A stretch of 64,000 nt of DNA from Sphingomonas sp. PP-CE-1A-559. GTDB lineage: Bacteria > Pseudomonadota > Alphaproteobacteria > Sphingomonadales > Sphingomonadaceae. The stretch lies in contig NZ_SLYA01000001.1 in the NCBI RefSeq assembly GCF_004340965.1, positions 496,001 through 560,000 on the forward strand, read 5' to 3'. Shown piece by piece: positions 7,673 to 17,111 of the stretch; position 1 is the first letter of the stretch; each line of letters starts with the position of its first letter. The translations under genes and the position numbers were made by a program. A model generated the notes under the pieces. The model was given only the letters and a program-made list of their open reading frames with translations. It had not been told where the DNA came from and did no database searches.

Positions 7673-9511
7673 ATGATCGAGTCCCTCCTGATTGCCAATC
7701 GCGGCGAGATCGCCTGCCGCATCATCCGCACCGCAAGGGCGCTCGGCATCCGCACGATCGCGGTCTATTCGGACGCCGACGCGAACGCGCTCCACGTCCG
7801 CCAGGCCGACGAAGCTGTGCATATCGGTGCATCGTCGGCGCGCGAAAGCTATCTCGTCGGCGACCGCATCATCGCCGCCGCGAAGCAGACCGGCGCCGAA
7901 GCGATCCACCCCGGCTACGGCTTCCTGTCCGAGAACGCCGACTTCGCCCAGGCCGTGCTCGACGCCGGACTGATCTGGGTCGGCCCCAACCCCGACAGCA
8001 TCCGCGCGATGGGCCTCAAGGATGCCGCCAAACAGCGCATGATCGCCGCCGGCGTGCCCGTCACCCCCGGCTATCTCGGCGATGACCAGTCCCCCGAACG
8101 TCTGAAGGCGGAGGCCGACGTGATCGGCTACCCCGTCCTGATCAAGGCGGTCGCCGGCGGCGGCGGCAAGGGAATGCGCCGCGTCGATACGGCCGCAGAG
8201 TTCGCCGACTCCCTAGTCTCGTGCCAGCGCGAAGCAGCATCCTCGTTCGGCAACACCGACGTGCTGATCGAGAAATACATTCTCTCGCCGCGCCATATCG
8301 AGGTGCAGGTCTTCGGCGACAGACAAGGCAACGTCGTCCATCTGTTCGAACGCGACTGCTCGCTCCAGCGCCGCCACCAGAAAGTGATCGAGGAAGCGCC
8401 CGCACCCGGCATGGACGCCGCCACCCGCGAAGCGATCTGCGCCGCCGCGGTAAAGGCCGCCAAGGCGGTCGATTACGTCGGCGCCGGCACGATCGAGTTC
8501 ATCGCCGACGCCAGCGAAGGCCTCCGCGCCGACCGCATCTGGTTCATGGAAATGAACACCCGGTTGCAGGTCGAGCATCCGGTCACCGAAGAGATAACCG
8601 GCCAGGACCTCGTCGAATGGCAACTCCGCGTTGCGTCCGGCGAGCCTTTGCCCAAGCGGCAGGACGAACTGGCGATCGACGGCTGGGCGATGGAAGCGCG
8701 GCTCTATGCGGAAGATCCCGCCAAGGGTTTCTTGCCGTCGATCGGAACGCTCGAACGCTTCGACCTCGGCACCACCGCCCGCGTCGATACCGGGGTAGAG
8801 CAGGGCTCTGAAATCTCGCCCTTCTACGACCCGATGATCGCCAAGGTCATCGCCTGGGGCGAAGACAGAGAGACTGCGCGCGAGGCCTTGGCATATGCGC
8901 TAGACGGTGCGGTCGTCTGGCCGGTACGCTCCAACGCGGGGTTCCTCGTCGAGGCGCTCGACCATCCCGACTTCGTGGCGGGCACGCTCGACACCGGTCT
9001 GATCGCGCGCGAAGGCGACGCGCTCATGCCGCCGACGCACCCGACCGAAGAGGCGTTGGCCGATGCCGCAGGCGCGCTCGTATCCGCCGATCCGATCGCC
9101 GGCTTCCGTCTCAACGCCGCGCCGCGTCGTAGCGCGACGTTCCTGCTCGACGGCGAACCGGTCGAGGTCGATCTCGACGGACAGGCCGGAACTACGTCGG
9201 CGTTCGAAGACGTCCTGATCTCCGAAGCCGGCCAGACCTGGCAGCTCAAGCCTTGGCGTGCGTCGGGTGTCGCTGCGGGCGGAGCGGCGGACGGCGCGAT
9301 CCTGTCGCCGATGCCCGGCCGGATCATCGCGGTCGACGTTTCGGCCGGCGACACCGTCACCAAGGGCCAGAAGCTCGTCACGCTCGAGGCGATGAAGATG
9401 GAGCACTCCCTGACCGCGCCGTTCGACGGCATCGTCGCGGACCTCAACGCAATCGAGGGCGGGCAGGTGACCGAGGGTACCATGCTCGTCCGCATCGAGA
9501 AGGATAACTGA
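7673..9511 (+). CDS. liuD: Methylcrotonyl-CoA carboxylase, biotin carboxylase and biotin carrier (alpha) subunit
   Basis: Carboxylates its own biotin with ATP and bicarbonate. The 612-residue protein opens with the biotin carboxylase N-domain (MIESLLIANRGEIACRI). The ATP-grasp region follows, with the glycine-rich loop KAVAGGGGKGMRRV and the catalytic stretch FMEMNTRLQVEHPVTE. It ends in a biotin carrier domain with EAMKMEH, where Lys575 would carry biotin. It is slightly shorter than many family members, mainly in the linker. The start is the ATG after GGAG; 159 bp separate it from the NTF2-like gene, a larger gap than elsewhere in the operon. Confidence 0.93.
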   Translation: MIESLLIANRGEIACRIIRTARALGIRTIAVYSDADANALHVRQADEAVHIGASSARESYLVGDRIIAAAKQTGAEAIHPGYGFLSENADFAQAVLDAGLIWVGPNPDSIRAMGLKDAAKQRMIAAGVPVTPGYLGDDQSPERLKAEADVIGYPVLIKAVAGGGGKGMRRVDTAAEFADSLVSCQREAASSFGNTDVLIEKYILSPRHIEVQVFGDRQGNVVHLFERDCSLQRRHQKVIEEAPAPGMDAATREAICAAAVKAAKAVDYVGAGTIEFIADASEGLRADRIWFMEMNTRLQVEHPVTEEITGQDLVEWQLRVASGEPLPKRQDELAIDGWAMEARLYAEDPAKGFLPSIGTLERFDLGTTARVDTGVEQGSEISPFYDPMIAKVIAWGEDRETAREALAYALDGAVVWPVRSNAGFLVEALDHPDFVAGTLDTGLIAREGDALMPPTHPTEEALADAAGALVSADPIAGFRLNAAPRRSATFLLDGEPVEVDLDGQAGTTSAFEDVLISEAGQTWQLKPWRASGVAAGGAADGAILSPMPGRIIAVDVSAGDTVTKGQKLVTLEAMKMEHSLTAPFDGIVADLNAIEGGQVTEGTMLVRIEKDN

Positions 9512-9972
9512 TGGCCGGCCGCTATTTCGACGATTGGAGTATCGGCGACCGGATCGAGCACGAGATCCGCCGCACGGTGACCGAGACGGACAACCTGCTG
9601 TTCTCGACGATGACGCACAACCCGCAGCCGCTCCATCTCGATATTGAGGCGGCGAAGGCGAGCGAGTTCGGCCGGATCCTCGTCAACGGCACCTTCACCT
9701 TCGCGCTGATGGTCGGGCTGTCGGTCGGCGAGACGACGCTCGGCACGCTCGTCGCGAACCTCGGCTACGACAAGCTGGTGCACCCGAAGCCCGTCTTCAT
9801 CGGCGACACGATGCGCTGCGAAACCGAAGTGACCGACCTCAAGCCCAGTAAGTCGCGCCCCAACGCAGGCATCGTCACCTTCACGCACCGCCTGATCAAC
9901 CAGCGCGACGAGATCGTCTGCCAATGCCTGCGCACCGCCCTGATCGAGCGGCGCGCAAGTCCGCCTCAGTGA
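9511..9972 (+). CDS. MaoC-family (R)-specific enoyl-CoA hydratase-like protein
   Basis: A 153-residue single hot-dog protein of the MaoC family, overlapping the carboxylase stop by one base (TGATG), so translation is coupled. Features are [27 protein letters not shown] at the N-terminus, the hydratase-like motif [18 protein letters not shown] (Asp and His at the usual catalytic positions), and [10 protein letters not shown]. In other liu operons the next step, hydration of 3-methylglutaconyl-CoA, is done by a crotonase-family LiuC. None is present here, so this protein may do that step or hydrate another short acyl-CoA. The last 7 bp overlap the convergent dehydratase gene. Confidence 0.85.
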   Translation: MAGRYFDDWSIGDRIEHEIRRTVTETDNLLFSTMTHNPQPLHLDIEAAKASEFGRILVNGTFTFALMVGLSVGETTLGTLVANLGYDKLVHPKPVFIGDTMRCETEVTDLKPSKSRPNAGIVTFTHRLINQRDEIVCQCLRTALIERRASPPQ

Positions 9973-11756
9973 TTGTCGCGCGGTAGGCCCATCGTCTGCG
10001 CGATCCGCTGGTACTTCTCGGCACCTTCGAGGATCGCACCGGTTTCCATCTGGCCGACGGTGGCGCGCTGAATTTCCTGCCACGGCGTCTGCGAACGCGG
10101 ATAGGCATAGCCGCCCGCCTCGGTCAGCGCACGGCGGCGCTCGGCGAGGTCCTCGTCGGAGATCAGCACGTTGGCGCTGCCCTTGGCGAGATCGATGCGA
10201 ACCCGGTCGCCGGTCCGGATCAGCGCAAGCCCACCCATCGCCGCCGCCTCAGGCGAGGCGTTGAGGATCGAGGGCGACCCCGAGGTCCCCGACTGGCGCC
10301 CGTCACCAATGCAGGGAAGGGCATGGACGCCCTCACGGATCAGATACGCCGGCGGCCGCATGTTCACGACCTCGGCCGCACCCGGATAACCGATCGGCCC
10401 CGCGCCACGCATGAACAGCAACGTATCGGTGGTGATCCCAAGCGAGGGATCGTCGATCCGGTGGTGATAATCCTCCGGCCCGTCGAACACGACCGCGGGC
10501 CCCTCGAACGCCTCGAGATCGTCCGGGTTGGACAGATAGCGCTCACGGAACTCTGGCGAAATCACGCTGGTCTTCATGATCGCCGAGTCGAACAGATTGC
10601 CGCGCAACACGATGAACCCGGCATCCTCAAGCAACGGCGTCGCGAACGGGCGGATGACGCGCTCGTCCTCGATCGTCGCGGTCCGGCAATTGTCGCCGAT
10701 CGACTTGCCGTTCGCGGTCATCGCGTCTTCGTGGATCAGGCCCTGCTTCATCAGCTCGGCGACCACCGCGGGGACGCCGCCGGCATGGTAATAATCCTCG
10801 CCGAGATATTCGCCCGCTGGCTGGAGGTTGACCATCAATGGCACCTTGTGTCCGTGCGTCTGCCAGTCGTCGATCGGCAGGTCGACACCGATATGGCGCG
10901 CGATCGCGGCCAAGTGGATCGGTGCGTTGGTCGAGCCACCGATCGCCGAATTGACGACGATCGCGTTGTGGAACGCCTCCTTGGTCAGGATGTCGGAGGG
11001 CTTCAGATCCTCGGCGACCATGTCGACGATCCGCTTGCCGGTGCGATACGCGACTTCCTGACGATCACGGTACGGCGCGGGGATCGCGGCAGAGCCGGGG
11101 AGCTGCATGCCGAGCGCTTCGGCAAGCGAGTTCATCGTCGTCGCGGTGCCCATCGTATTGCAGTACCCAGTCGACGGCGCCGACGACGCGACGAGCTTGA
11201 TGAAGCCCTCGTCGTCGATCGCGCCGGTTGCGAGCAGTTCGCGCGCCTTCCAGACGATCGTCCCCGAACCGGTCCGCTCGCCCTTGTGCCAGCCGTTGAG
11301 CATCGGCCCCACCGACAGCGCGATCGCGGGGATGTTGACGGTCGCCGCCGCCATCAGGCAGGCTGGCGTGGTCTTGTCGCAACCGATCGTCAGCACGACC
11401 CCGTCGAGCGGATAGCCGTAGAGCACCTCTACCAGCGCCAGGTAAGCGAGGTTGCGGTCGAGGCCGGCGGTAGGGCGCTTGCCGGTTTCCTGGATCGGAT
11501 GGACCGGGAATTCGAGCGCGATGCCACCGGCTTCACGGATGCCCTCGCGCAGGCGTTCGGCGAGCACGAGATGGTGGCGGTTGCAGGGGGAAAGGTCGCT
11601 GCCGGTCTGCGCGATGCCGATGATCGGCTTGCCCGAGCGCAGTTCCTCCAGGCTCAGCCCGAAGTTCAGATAGCGCTCGAGGTAGAGCGCGGTCATGTCG
11701 ATATTCTCGGGGTTGTCGAACCACGCGCGCGAGCGGAGCTTAGGCATGTCGGTCAT
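9966..11756 (-). CDS. IlvD/EDD-family sugar-acid dehydratase (xylonate/arabinonate dehydratase-like)
   Basis: A 596-residue iron-sulfur dehydratase that removes water from an aldonic acid to give a 2-keto-3-deoxy acid. Conserved pieces are [44 protein letters not shown] and [20 protein letters not shown], which supply the Fe-S cysteines, then [20 protein letters not shown] near the C-terminus. It recalls Caulobacter-type xylonate dehydratase more than IlvD or Edd. It lies 24 bp after the aldose epimerase gene in the same direction, and an AraD1-like gene lies nearby, supporting oxidative pentose breakdown. Which sugar acid is used cannot be read from the sequence. Confidence 0.88.
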   Translation of the reverse strand: MTDMPKLRSRAWFDNPENIDMTALYLERYLNFGLSLEELRSGKPIIGIAQTGSDLSPCNRHHLVLAERLREGIREAGGIALEFPVHPIQETGKRPTAGLDRNLAYLALVEVLYGYPLDGVVLTIGCDKTTPACLMAAATVNIPAIALSVGPMLNGWHKGERTGSGTIVWKARELLATGAIDDEGFIKLVASSAPSTGYCNTMGTATTMNSLAEALGMQLPGSAAIPAPYRDRQEVAYRTGKRIVDMVAEDLKPSDILTKEAFHNAIVVNSAIGGSTNAPIHLAAIARHIGVDLPIDDWQTHGHKVPLMVNLQPAGEYLGEDYYHAGGVPAVVAELMKQGLIHEDAMTANGKSIGDNCRTATIEDERVIRPFATPLLEDAGFIVLRGNLFDSAIMKTSVISPEFRERYLSNPDDLEAFEGPAVVFDGPEDYHHRIDDPSLGITTDTLLFMRGAGPIGYPGAAEVVNMRPPAYLIREGVHALPCIGDGRQSGTSGSPSILNASPEAAAMGGLALIRTGDRVRIDLAKGSANVLISDEDLAERRRALTEAGGYAYPRSQTPWQEIQRATVGQMETGAILEGAEKYQRIAQTMGLPRDNH

Positions 11757-11780
11757 GAGGAGCTTTCTGGAGATCGAATA

Positions 11781-12926
11781 TCAGCGGGCGACGGAAAGGC
11801 GGTAGATCATCGCGTGGTGATACGGCTTACCCGGATCGACGCGTGCGGAGACGAAATTCGACTTGTTCGGCGCATCGGGGAATTTCTGCGGCTCCAGCGC
11901 GATGCCGTCGCCCATCCGGTACAGATGACCCTTCTTGCCGATGAACGTGCCGTCGAGGAAATTGCCGGTATAGAACTGCACGCCAGGCTCGGTCGTCAGC
12001 ACTTCGAGCACGCGGCCCGAGACAGGATCCTCCAGCCGCGCGGCCAGTTCGGGCTTGGCGGTCAGACCCTTGTCGAGCGCGAAATTATGGTCGTAGCCAT
12101 GGCCGTAGCGGATCTGCTGGTCGTGACCATCGCGGATGCCCTCGCCGACGATGCGGCCGTTTCGGAAATCGAACACCGTGCCGGCGACGGGCTGCAGCGT
12201 ACCGGTCGGGATCAGCTTGTCGTCGACCGGCGTGATCGCTTTGGCGGGGATCGTCAGCCGGTGGCCGTACGCGCCCATCGCCGAGCCTTCGCCGCCGAGA
12301 TCGAAGATGCCGTGATTGGTCATGTTCACGATCGTCGGCTTGTCGGTCTTCGCATCATACGCGATGCCGAGGTTGCCGGCTTCATCGAGCGTATAGGTAA
12401 CGGTGACGTCCAGGTTGCCGGGATAGCCGGAATCGCCGTCCGGGCTGCGGTAGCCCAGCACGAGCGTCGCGGTCGGGCCGTTCGTCGCCGAGACGATCTT
12501 CCAGGCGACCTTGTCGAAGCCCTTCCCGCCGCCGTGCAGCGAATTGACCTTGTCGTTGAGCGGCAACTGGTACGCCTTGCCGTCCAGCGTGAAGCGGCCA
12601 CCGGCGATGCGATTGGCGAAACGGCCGACCGTCACGCCGAAGAAATTGGGATGATCGACGTAGGAGGCGAGATCGTCATAGCCGAGCATCACGTCGGCGA
12701 TCTTGCCGTTGCGGTCCGGGCCCATCAGCGATTGCAGCGTGGCGCCGTACGACAGGATGCGCGCGGAGACGCCATGCGCGTTGCTGAGCGTCACGGCCTC
12801 GATCGCGGTACCGTCCTTGAGCGTACCGGCAGGCGTGCGCTTCGCCTCTGCCGCGTCGGCTGCGTGCGCGGAAAGCGCTGCCAGCAAGGTTGCCACGATG
12901 ATCCCCGACTTTGTGATTGCGCGCAT
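11781..12926 (-). CDS. galM: Exported aldose 1-epimerase (mutarotase)
   Basis: Interconverts alpha and beta anomers of aldoses. The 381-residue protein has a signal peptide (MRAITKSGIIVATLLAALSA, cleavage likely near AHA-ADA), so it should act in the periplasm before uptake by the divergent permease. GalM motifs are present: GVTVGRFANRIAGGRF, the catalytic-histidine region (PTIVNMTNHGIFDLGG, where most family members read NHSYFNL), and ALEPQKFPDAPNK carrying the catalytic glutamate. It is the first gene of a two-gene operon with the sugar-acid dehydratase, divergent from the transporter across 136 bp. Confidence 0.92.
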   Translation of the reverse strand: MRAITKSGIIVATLLAALSAHAADAAEAKRTPAGTLKDGTAIEAVTLSNAHGVSARILSYGATLQSLMGPDRNGKIADVMLGYDDLASYVDHPNFFGVTVGRFANRIAGGRFTLDGKAYQLPLNDKVNSLHGGGKGFDKVAWKIVSATNGPTATLVLGYRSPDGDSGYPGNLDVTVTYTLDEAGNLGIAYDAKTDKPTIVNMTNHGIFDLGGEGSAMGAYGHRLTIPAKAITPVDDKLIPTGTLQPVAGTVFDFRNGRIVGEGIRDGHDQQIRYGHGYDHNFALDKGLTAKPELAARLEDPVSGRVLEVLTTEPGVQFYTGNFLDGTFIGKKGHLYRMGDGIALEPQKFPDAPNKSNFVSARVDPGKPYHHAMIYRLSVAR

Positions 12927-12967
12927 TCCGGTTCCCGTCCTTATTCGTCCGACGCCGTTGACGCGCC

Positions 12968-12991
12968 TTGTATGGCTATATAGTCGGACAA
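12968..12991. promoter_or_regulatory. Putative operator in the galM/permease divergent promoter
   Basis: Half-sites TTGTATGGC and GTCGGACAA form an imperfect inverted repeat around TATATA. Its right half, GTCGGACAAT, recurs as GTCTGACAAT at 14411-14420 upstream of the AraD1-like gene, so one regulator may control the module; TTGT...ACAA dyads are typical of GntR/FadR-type regulators. A possible + promoter (TTGTAT-N17-ATATAT) and a - promoter (TTGCCC-N18-TATATA) both overlap the dyad. This is pattern-based inference. Confidence 0.4.
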
Positions 12992-13062
12992 TATATTTCT
13001 GGGCAAGCCTTGCGGGAAAAGACTGTTGCAGTCACCGACAGGGCACGGAGGATGAAACGACT

Positions 13063-14385
13063 ATGGCGATGCCGATACAGACGCAAAAGCCCGTTGACGC
13101 TGGAGCGGTGCATGCCGCGGGAGGCGCGCCGAGCTATCGATCCGCGCTCACGTTGCTCGCCAGCCTGTTCTTCATGTGGGGCTTCATCACGGTCATCAAC
13201 AACACGCTGCTGCCGCACCTGCGCAGCGTGTTCGACCTCAGCTATACGCAGACGACACTGATCGAGAGCGTCTGGTTTATCGCTTATTTCTTCGCCTCGA
13301 TCCCGTCGGCCAAGCTGATCGAGCGGGTCGGCTATCAACGCGCGATGGTATTGGGGCTCGGTCTGATGGCGGTCGGCGCATTGATGATGGTGCCCGCCGC
13401 GCGGCTGCCCTCTTACGGCGTCACGCTGGTCGCGCTGTTCGTGATCGCGAGTGGCATCACGCTGCTGCAGGTTGCGGCGAATCCCTACGTCGCCGTCGTC
13501 GGTCCGCCCGAGACAGCGTCGTCGCGCCTGAACCTAGTGCAGGCGTTCAATTCCGCCGGTGCGACGCTCGCGCCGCTGTTCGGTGGGTATCTGATCCTGG
13601 GTCGTTCGACCTCCGGCACGGCCGCCGCCGGTTCAACCGCGGTGCTGACGCAGGCCGAGCGGATTGCCGACGCGCAGTCAGTGGTGCTGCCTTATCTGAT
13701 TGTCGCGGCCGTGCTGGTCGTGCTGGCGATCGTGATCGCGCGCTTCCCGCTCCCGGCGATGGGGTCCTCGACGCAGCGTTCTGCCAAGGCCGACCGCAAG
13801 GGCCAGTCGCTCTGGTCGCACCGCAACCTCGTGTTCGGTATCCCGGCGATCTTCATTTATCTGATAGCCGAAATTGGTGTCGCCAACCTTTTCATCAACT
13901 TCGTCAGCCAGCCGAATATCGGCAACCTGACGCACGAACAGGCATCGCATTACCTGTTCATCCTGTGGGGCGGGATGATGGTCGGCCGGCTGATCGGCAG
14001 CGTCGTGATGCGCACGATCCCTGCCGAGCGCGTGCTGGCATTTGCGAGCATCGGCGCCTGCGTCGTGATGCTCATCGCCACCTTCACCACAGGGCATGTC
14101 GCGATGTGGGCGCTGATCTCCGTCGGTCTGTTCCACTCGATCATGTTCCCGACGATCTTCACGCTCGGGATCAAGGGGCTTGGACCGCTGACTGAGGAAG
14201 GGTCGGGCCTGCTGATCATGGCGATCGCAGGCGGCGCGCTAGTCATCGTCCAGGGCTGGCTCGCAGATACCTACGGTCTCCAGAACTCGTTCCTGCTGAC
14301 CGCCGCGTGCGAACTTTACGTGTTGTTCTACGCGGTGTGGGGATCGCGGACGACCAACGCGTTGCCGGAACAAGCGGCGCGCTAA
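13063..14385 (+). CDS. FucP-type MFS sugar:proton symporter
   Basis: A 440-residue, 12-helix permease of the major facilitator superfamily, fucose/glucose/galactose permease branch. Typical features are LFFMWGFITVINNTLLPHL in helix 1 and the branch signature QVAANPYVAVVGPPETASSRLNLVQAFNSAG (here in part), whose NPY and N-x3-G residues line the sugar path. GGAGG lies 10 nt before the ATG. It probably brings in the pentose or hexose handled by the periplasmic epimerase and the dehydratase. The exact substrate is not readable. It is followed by the AraD1-like gene in the same direction after 161 bp. Confidence 0.9.
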   Translation: MAMPIQTQKPVDAGAVHAAGGAPSYRSALTLLASLFFMWGFITVINNTLLPHLRSVFDLSYTQTTLIESVWFIAYFFASIPSAKLIERVGYQRAMVLGLGLMAVGALMMVPAARLPSYGVTLVALFVIASGITLLQVAANPYVAVVGPPETASSRLNLVQAFNSAGATLAPLFGGYLILGRSTSGTAAAGSTAVLTQAERIADAQSVVLPYLIVAAVLVVLAIVIARFPLPAMGSSTQRSAKADRKGQSLWSHRNLVFGIPAIFIYLIAEIGVANLFINFVSQPNIGNLTHEQASHYLFILWGGMMVGRLIGSVVMRTIPAERVLAFASIGACVVMLIATFTTGHVAMWALISVGLFHSIMFPTIFTLGIKGLGPLTEEGSGLLIMAIAGGALVIVQGWLADTYGLQNSFLLTAACELYVLFYAVWGSRTTNALPEQAAR

Positions 14386-14546
14386 AGGGCCAAACTCTCA
14401 GATTTTCGTGGTCTGACAATTAGCCGACCGGTTAGCGCCTCTTGCGTAGTTGAGCGAGGTTGAAAGTAGCACGATCGGCATCGCTAGTGGCTGTAATCAG
14501 TCCGAGTAATCAGGTATGTCTTGGCTCGTTAGCAGGAGAAGTAGAA

Positions 14547-15542
14547 GTGAGCAGTTTGCGCCTATTGCAGCATCGCGCAGCGGACGGCACGCGGTCGGTG
14601 ATCGCCGCTTCCGACAAGGGGGCGAGCCTTGTCCTGGGCGTGGACAGCGTCCGTGAACTTGCGACGCGCGCGATCGCAGCGGGCACCGATCTTGGGACGG
14701 CGGTTCGGGCGTGCGGGACCGGCGCGACGGTTGACATCGCCGCCGAACTTGCCGCCGGCCGCCTGCTCTCGCCGATCGATCATGGCGATCCCGCACATCT
14801 CATCATGACCGGCACCGGACTGACGCATCTCGGCTCTGCGGAAGGGCGCGACAAGATGCACCGCGCTGCCGCGGCGGCCGAAACGCTGACGGATTCTATG
14901 CGCATGTTTCTCGACGGAGTCGCGGGCGGCAAGCCGGCGGTGGGCGAGACGGGCCAGCAGCCCGAATGGTTCTACAAGGGTGATGGATCGGGTTTGGTCG
15001 GGCCCGGCGGCGCACTCATTAGCCCGGCCTTCGCGCAGGACGGCGGCGAGGAGCCCGAACTCGCCGGCATCTACCTGATCGGCCCGGACGGTACGCCGTT
15101 CCGCCTTGGCCTCTGTCTTGCCAACGAGTTCAGCGATCACGTGACCGAGCGACACAATTACCTCTGGCTCGCGCATTCCAAGCTGCGTCAGGCGGCGCTA
15201 GGTCCGGAATTGCTGACCGGCCCAATTCCCGACCATGTCGAGGGCATGAGCCGCATCCACCGCAACGGTGCGTTGCTTTGGGAAAAGCCGTTCCTCTCGG
15301 GGGAGGCGAACATGTCGCACACGATCGCCAACCTCGAGGCGCATCACTTCAAATACGACCTGTTTCGCCAGCCCGGCGACGTCCACGTCCATTTCTTCGG
15401 GACGGCGACGTTGTCGTTCAGCGAAGGCGTGACGACCCGGGAGGGCGACGTTTTCGAAATCGAGGCGGCGCCGTTCACGCTGCCGTTGCGCAACACGCTG
15501 GCCAAGGCGTCGCCGTCGCCGGTCGTCGTCCGCGCACTGTGA
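14547..15542 (+). CDS. AraD1/GguC family protein (FAH fold), sugar-acid catabolism
   Basis: A 331-residue protein resembling the AraD1/GguC family, a fumarylacetoacetate-hydrolase-fold group found with oxidative arabinose and xylose genes and thought to act on 2-keto-3-deoxy sugar acids. Visible features are EWFYKGDGSGLVGPGG, LAGIYLIGPDGTPFRLG, NEFSDHVTERHNYLWLAHSKLR with the acidic and histidine residues expected of a metal site, and FHYFG-like VHVHFFGTATLSFSEGV. The GTG start is preferred because AGGAG lies 8 nt upstream and homology-like sequence begins there; an ATG further up has no ribosome-binding site. Partner of the dehydratase encoded at 9966-11756. Confidence 0.82.
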   Translation: MSSLRLLQHRAADGTRSVIAASDKGASLVLGVDSVRELATRAIAAGTDLGTAVRACGTGATVDIAAELAAGRLLSPIDHGDPAHLIMTGTGLTHLGSAEGRDKMHRAAAAAETLTDSMRMFLDGVAGGKPAVGETGQQPEWFYKGDGSGLVGPGGALISPAFAQDGGEEPELAGIYLIGPDGTPFRLGLCLANEFSDHVTERHNYLWLAHSKLRQAALGPELLTGPIPDHVEGMSRIHRNGALLWEKPFLSGEANMSHTIANLEAHHFKYDLFRQPGDVHVHFFGTATLSFSEGVTTREGDVFEIEAAPFTLPLRNTLAKASPSPVVVRAL

Positions 15543-15544
15543 AA

Positions 15545-16945
15545 TCAGCCGCGCTGAGGTAGCGTCAGGCGGACTAACAAGCCGCCGAGGACGGTGGAAC
15601 GGTCGAGCGTCACCGTGCCCCCATTTAGTTCGGCGAGCTCGTGGGTGATCGACAGGCCGAAGCCGTGACCGTCGCCGCGTTCGTCGACACGACGGCCGGG
15701 CAGGACGGCTTGCGCCATCGCCGTGTCGTCGAGACCTTGGCCGTCATCGGCAATCTCCAGCCTGACCGTGCCGTCGATCGGGTTCGCAGTGATCGAAAGC
15801 GCGCCGCGCGCGTGACGCCACGCGTTGTCGAGGAGGTTGCCGATCATCTCGTCGAGATCCTGCGGGTCGATTGCGACGGCAAGGTTGCCGGGAATCGCGA
15901 TGTCGACCGTCATCGGGCGATCGGCGTGGATCCGACGCAACACCCCGACGAGATCGGCGACGGCTGGGGCTATCGACGTTCGAGTGCGTGCGCCGCCGGT
16001 CGCATCGGCGCGGGCTCGGCCAAGGTGATGGCGGACCCGGCGGTCGATCTGGTCGACCATGTCGCGGATGTCTGCGTCGGCGTTCGCTTCGGCGAGCTTG
16101 AGCGAGAGCGCGGCGAGGGGGGTCTTCAGCCCGTGCGCCAGGTTGGCGACGTGTTGGCGGGCGTGCGCGAGCCCAGCCGCGTTCTGGTCGATCAGTGCAT
16201 TGAGTTCCGCGACGAGCGGTTGCAATTCCCCGGGCTGGTCATCGGGGACGTGGCGCTCGGTTCCAGCGCGAACGGCGGCGAGCGAGGTGCGGAGATCGCG
16301 CAGGGGGCGCAGGCCGAAGCGCAGTTGCACGAGCGTCGCCAGCGCGAGTCCGGCGCCAAGCAAGGCGAGCGAGCCGAGCAGCGGGATCATCGCCTCGCGC
16401 AACGGCTCCTCGACGATCCGGCGTGGGCCGATCGCTGTGATCGTCACCGTGCCGCGCGGCGTGGCGACGTCCATGGTTCGCGAGTGGAGCCGCTCGCCGC
16501 GCCGGTCGCGCGCTTCGCCAGGGTGGATCTGTTGGTCTTGCTGCCCGCCGAGGCCGAGTGGAAGCGGGCGCTCGCCATTGCGAGGTCGACCGGGCGGCGG
16601 CGGTGGAATGGTTAAGGCTGCCTTTGAAATGCTTGGGGGCGGGGTAGTGCCGCTATCGAAGCGCCCGGCGGGACCTTCGACCTGCCATGACCAGTCGGAC
16701 TCGGGTTCGCCGAACTCGGGTAGGTCGATCGCGCGCATCCGGTCGAGCGAACCATCCGGGCGGACAGCCCGCGCCAACACCGCGACCTGCGCATCGAGCC
16801 GCTCATCGAGCCCGCGCGTGACGAAGCGTTCGAGGATGTGGCCGATCGTGACGCCGGCAAACAGGAGCGCGATCCCGGTCGACAGCGCGGCGATCGCTAG
16901 CATGCGGCCGAAGAGGGAGCGTGGGACGATGCGGAATCGGATCAT
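15545..16945 (-). CDS. Two-component sensor histidine kinase
   Basis: A 466-residue inner-membrane kinase. The first helix is at about residues 12-36, then a periplasmic sensor of roughly 145 residues with a proline-rich stretch (TIPPPPPGRP) and basic/glutamine-rich sequence, the second helix at about 187-208, a HAMP-like region, the phosphoacceptor His271 in ANLAHGLKTPLAAL, and a HATPase domain (LDEMIGNLLDNAWRHA; DDGQGLDD; GFGLSITHELAELNGG). It resembles PhoQ-like kinases. The regulator gene lies upstream in the same direction, 166 bp away, with a family A repeat between. The open frame before this ATG only reads the repeat. Confidence 0.92.
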   Translation of the reverse strand: MIRFRIVPRSLFGRMLAIAALSTGIALLFAGVTIGHILERFVTRGLDERLDAQVAVLARAVRPDGSLDRMRAIDLPEFGEPESDWSWQVEGPAGRFDSGTTPPPSISKAALTIPPPPPGRPRNGERPLPLGLGGQQDQQIHPGEARDRRGERLHSRTMDVATPRGTVTITAIGPRRIVEEPLREAMIPLLGSLALLGAGLALATLVQLRFGLRPLRDLRTSLAAVRAGTERHVPDDQPGELQPLVAELNALIDQNAAGLAHARQHVANLAHGLKTPLAALSLKLAEANADADIRDMVDQIDRRVRHHLGRARADATGGARTRTSIAPAVADLVGVLRRIHADRPMTVDIAIPGNLAVAIDPQDLDEMIGNLLDNAWRHARGALSITANPIDGTVRLEIADDGQGLDDTAMAQAVLPGRRVDERGDGHGFGLSITHELAELNGGTVTLDRSTVLGGLLVRLTLPQRG

Positions 16946-16986
16946 CGCAGACTTGCCTGGGGCCAGAGCGATCCTGCCACCAAACC

Positions 16987-17090
16987 CCACCCCGGCGAAG
17001 GCCGGGGCCCAATTGGAAAGGTTTTTATAATGACGGTCATCGCTCCGTTAGCGACGTCCCCCAATTGGGCCCCGGCCTTCGCCAGTGTGG
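16987..17090. repeat. 104-bp inverted-repeat element, family A copy 2 (between regulator and kinase genes)
   Basis: CCACCCCGGCGAAGGCCGGG plus CCCAATTGG on the left, CCAATTGGGCCCCGGCC plus a diverged end (TTCGCCAGTGTGG) on the right. Length and internal pieces (GGT...TAATGACGG, CGTTAGCGACGT) match the other copies. It sits inside the two-component operon, so its long hairpin would form in the message between the regulator and the kinase. Confidence 0.9.
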
Positions 17091-17111
17091 TGGATGTGGT
17101 TTGCAGAACCA

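Noticed and set aside
7514..7676. Possible 53-codon gene between the NTF2-like gene and liuD, ending in an ATGA overlap
   Set aside because: The peptide (MACPTPPASAYAGITMTKQ...) resembles translated intergenic repeat sequence, there is no Shine-Dalgarno sequence, and no recognisable protein pattern.
14386..14420. TTAGCCG...CGGTTAG near 14419-14434 as an additional operator of the sugar module
   Set aside because: The symmetry is weak (5 of 7 positions) and the motif is not repeated elsewhere in the module; only the GTCTGACAAT word was kept.
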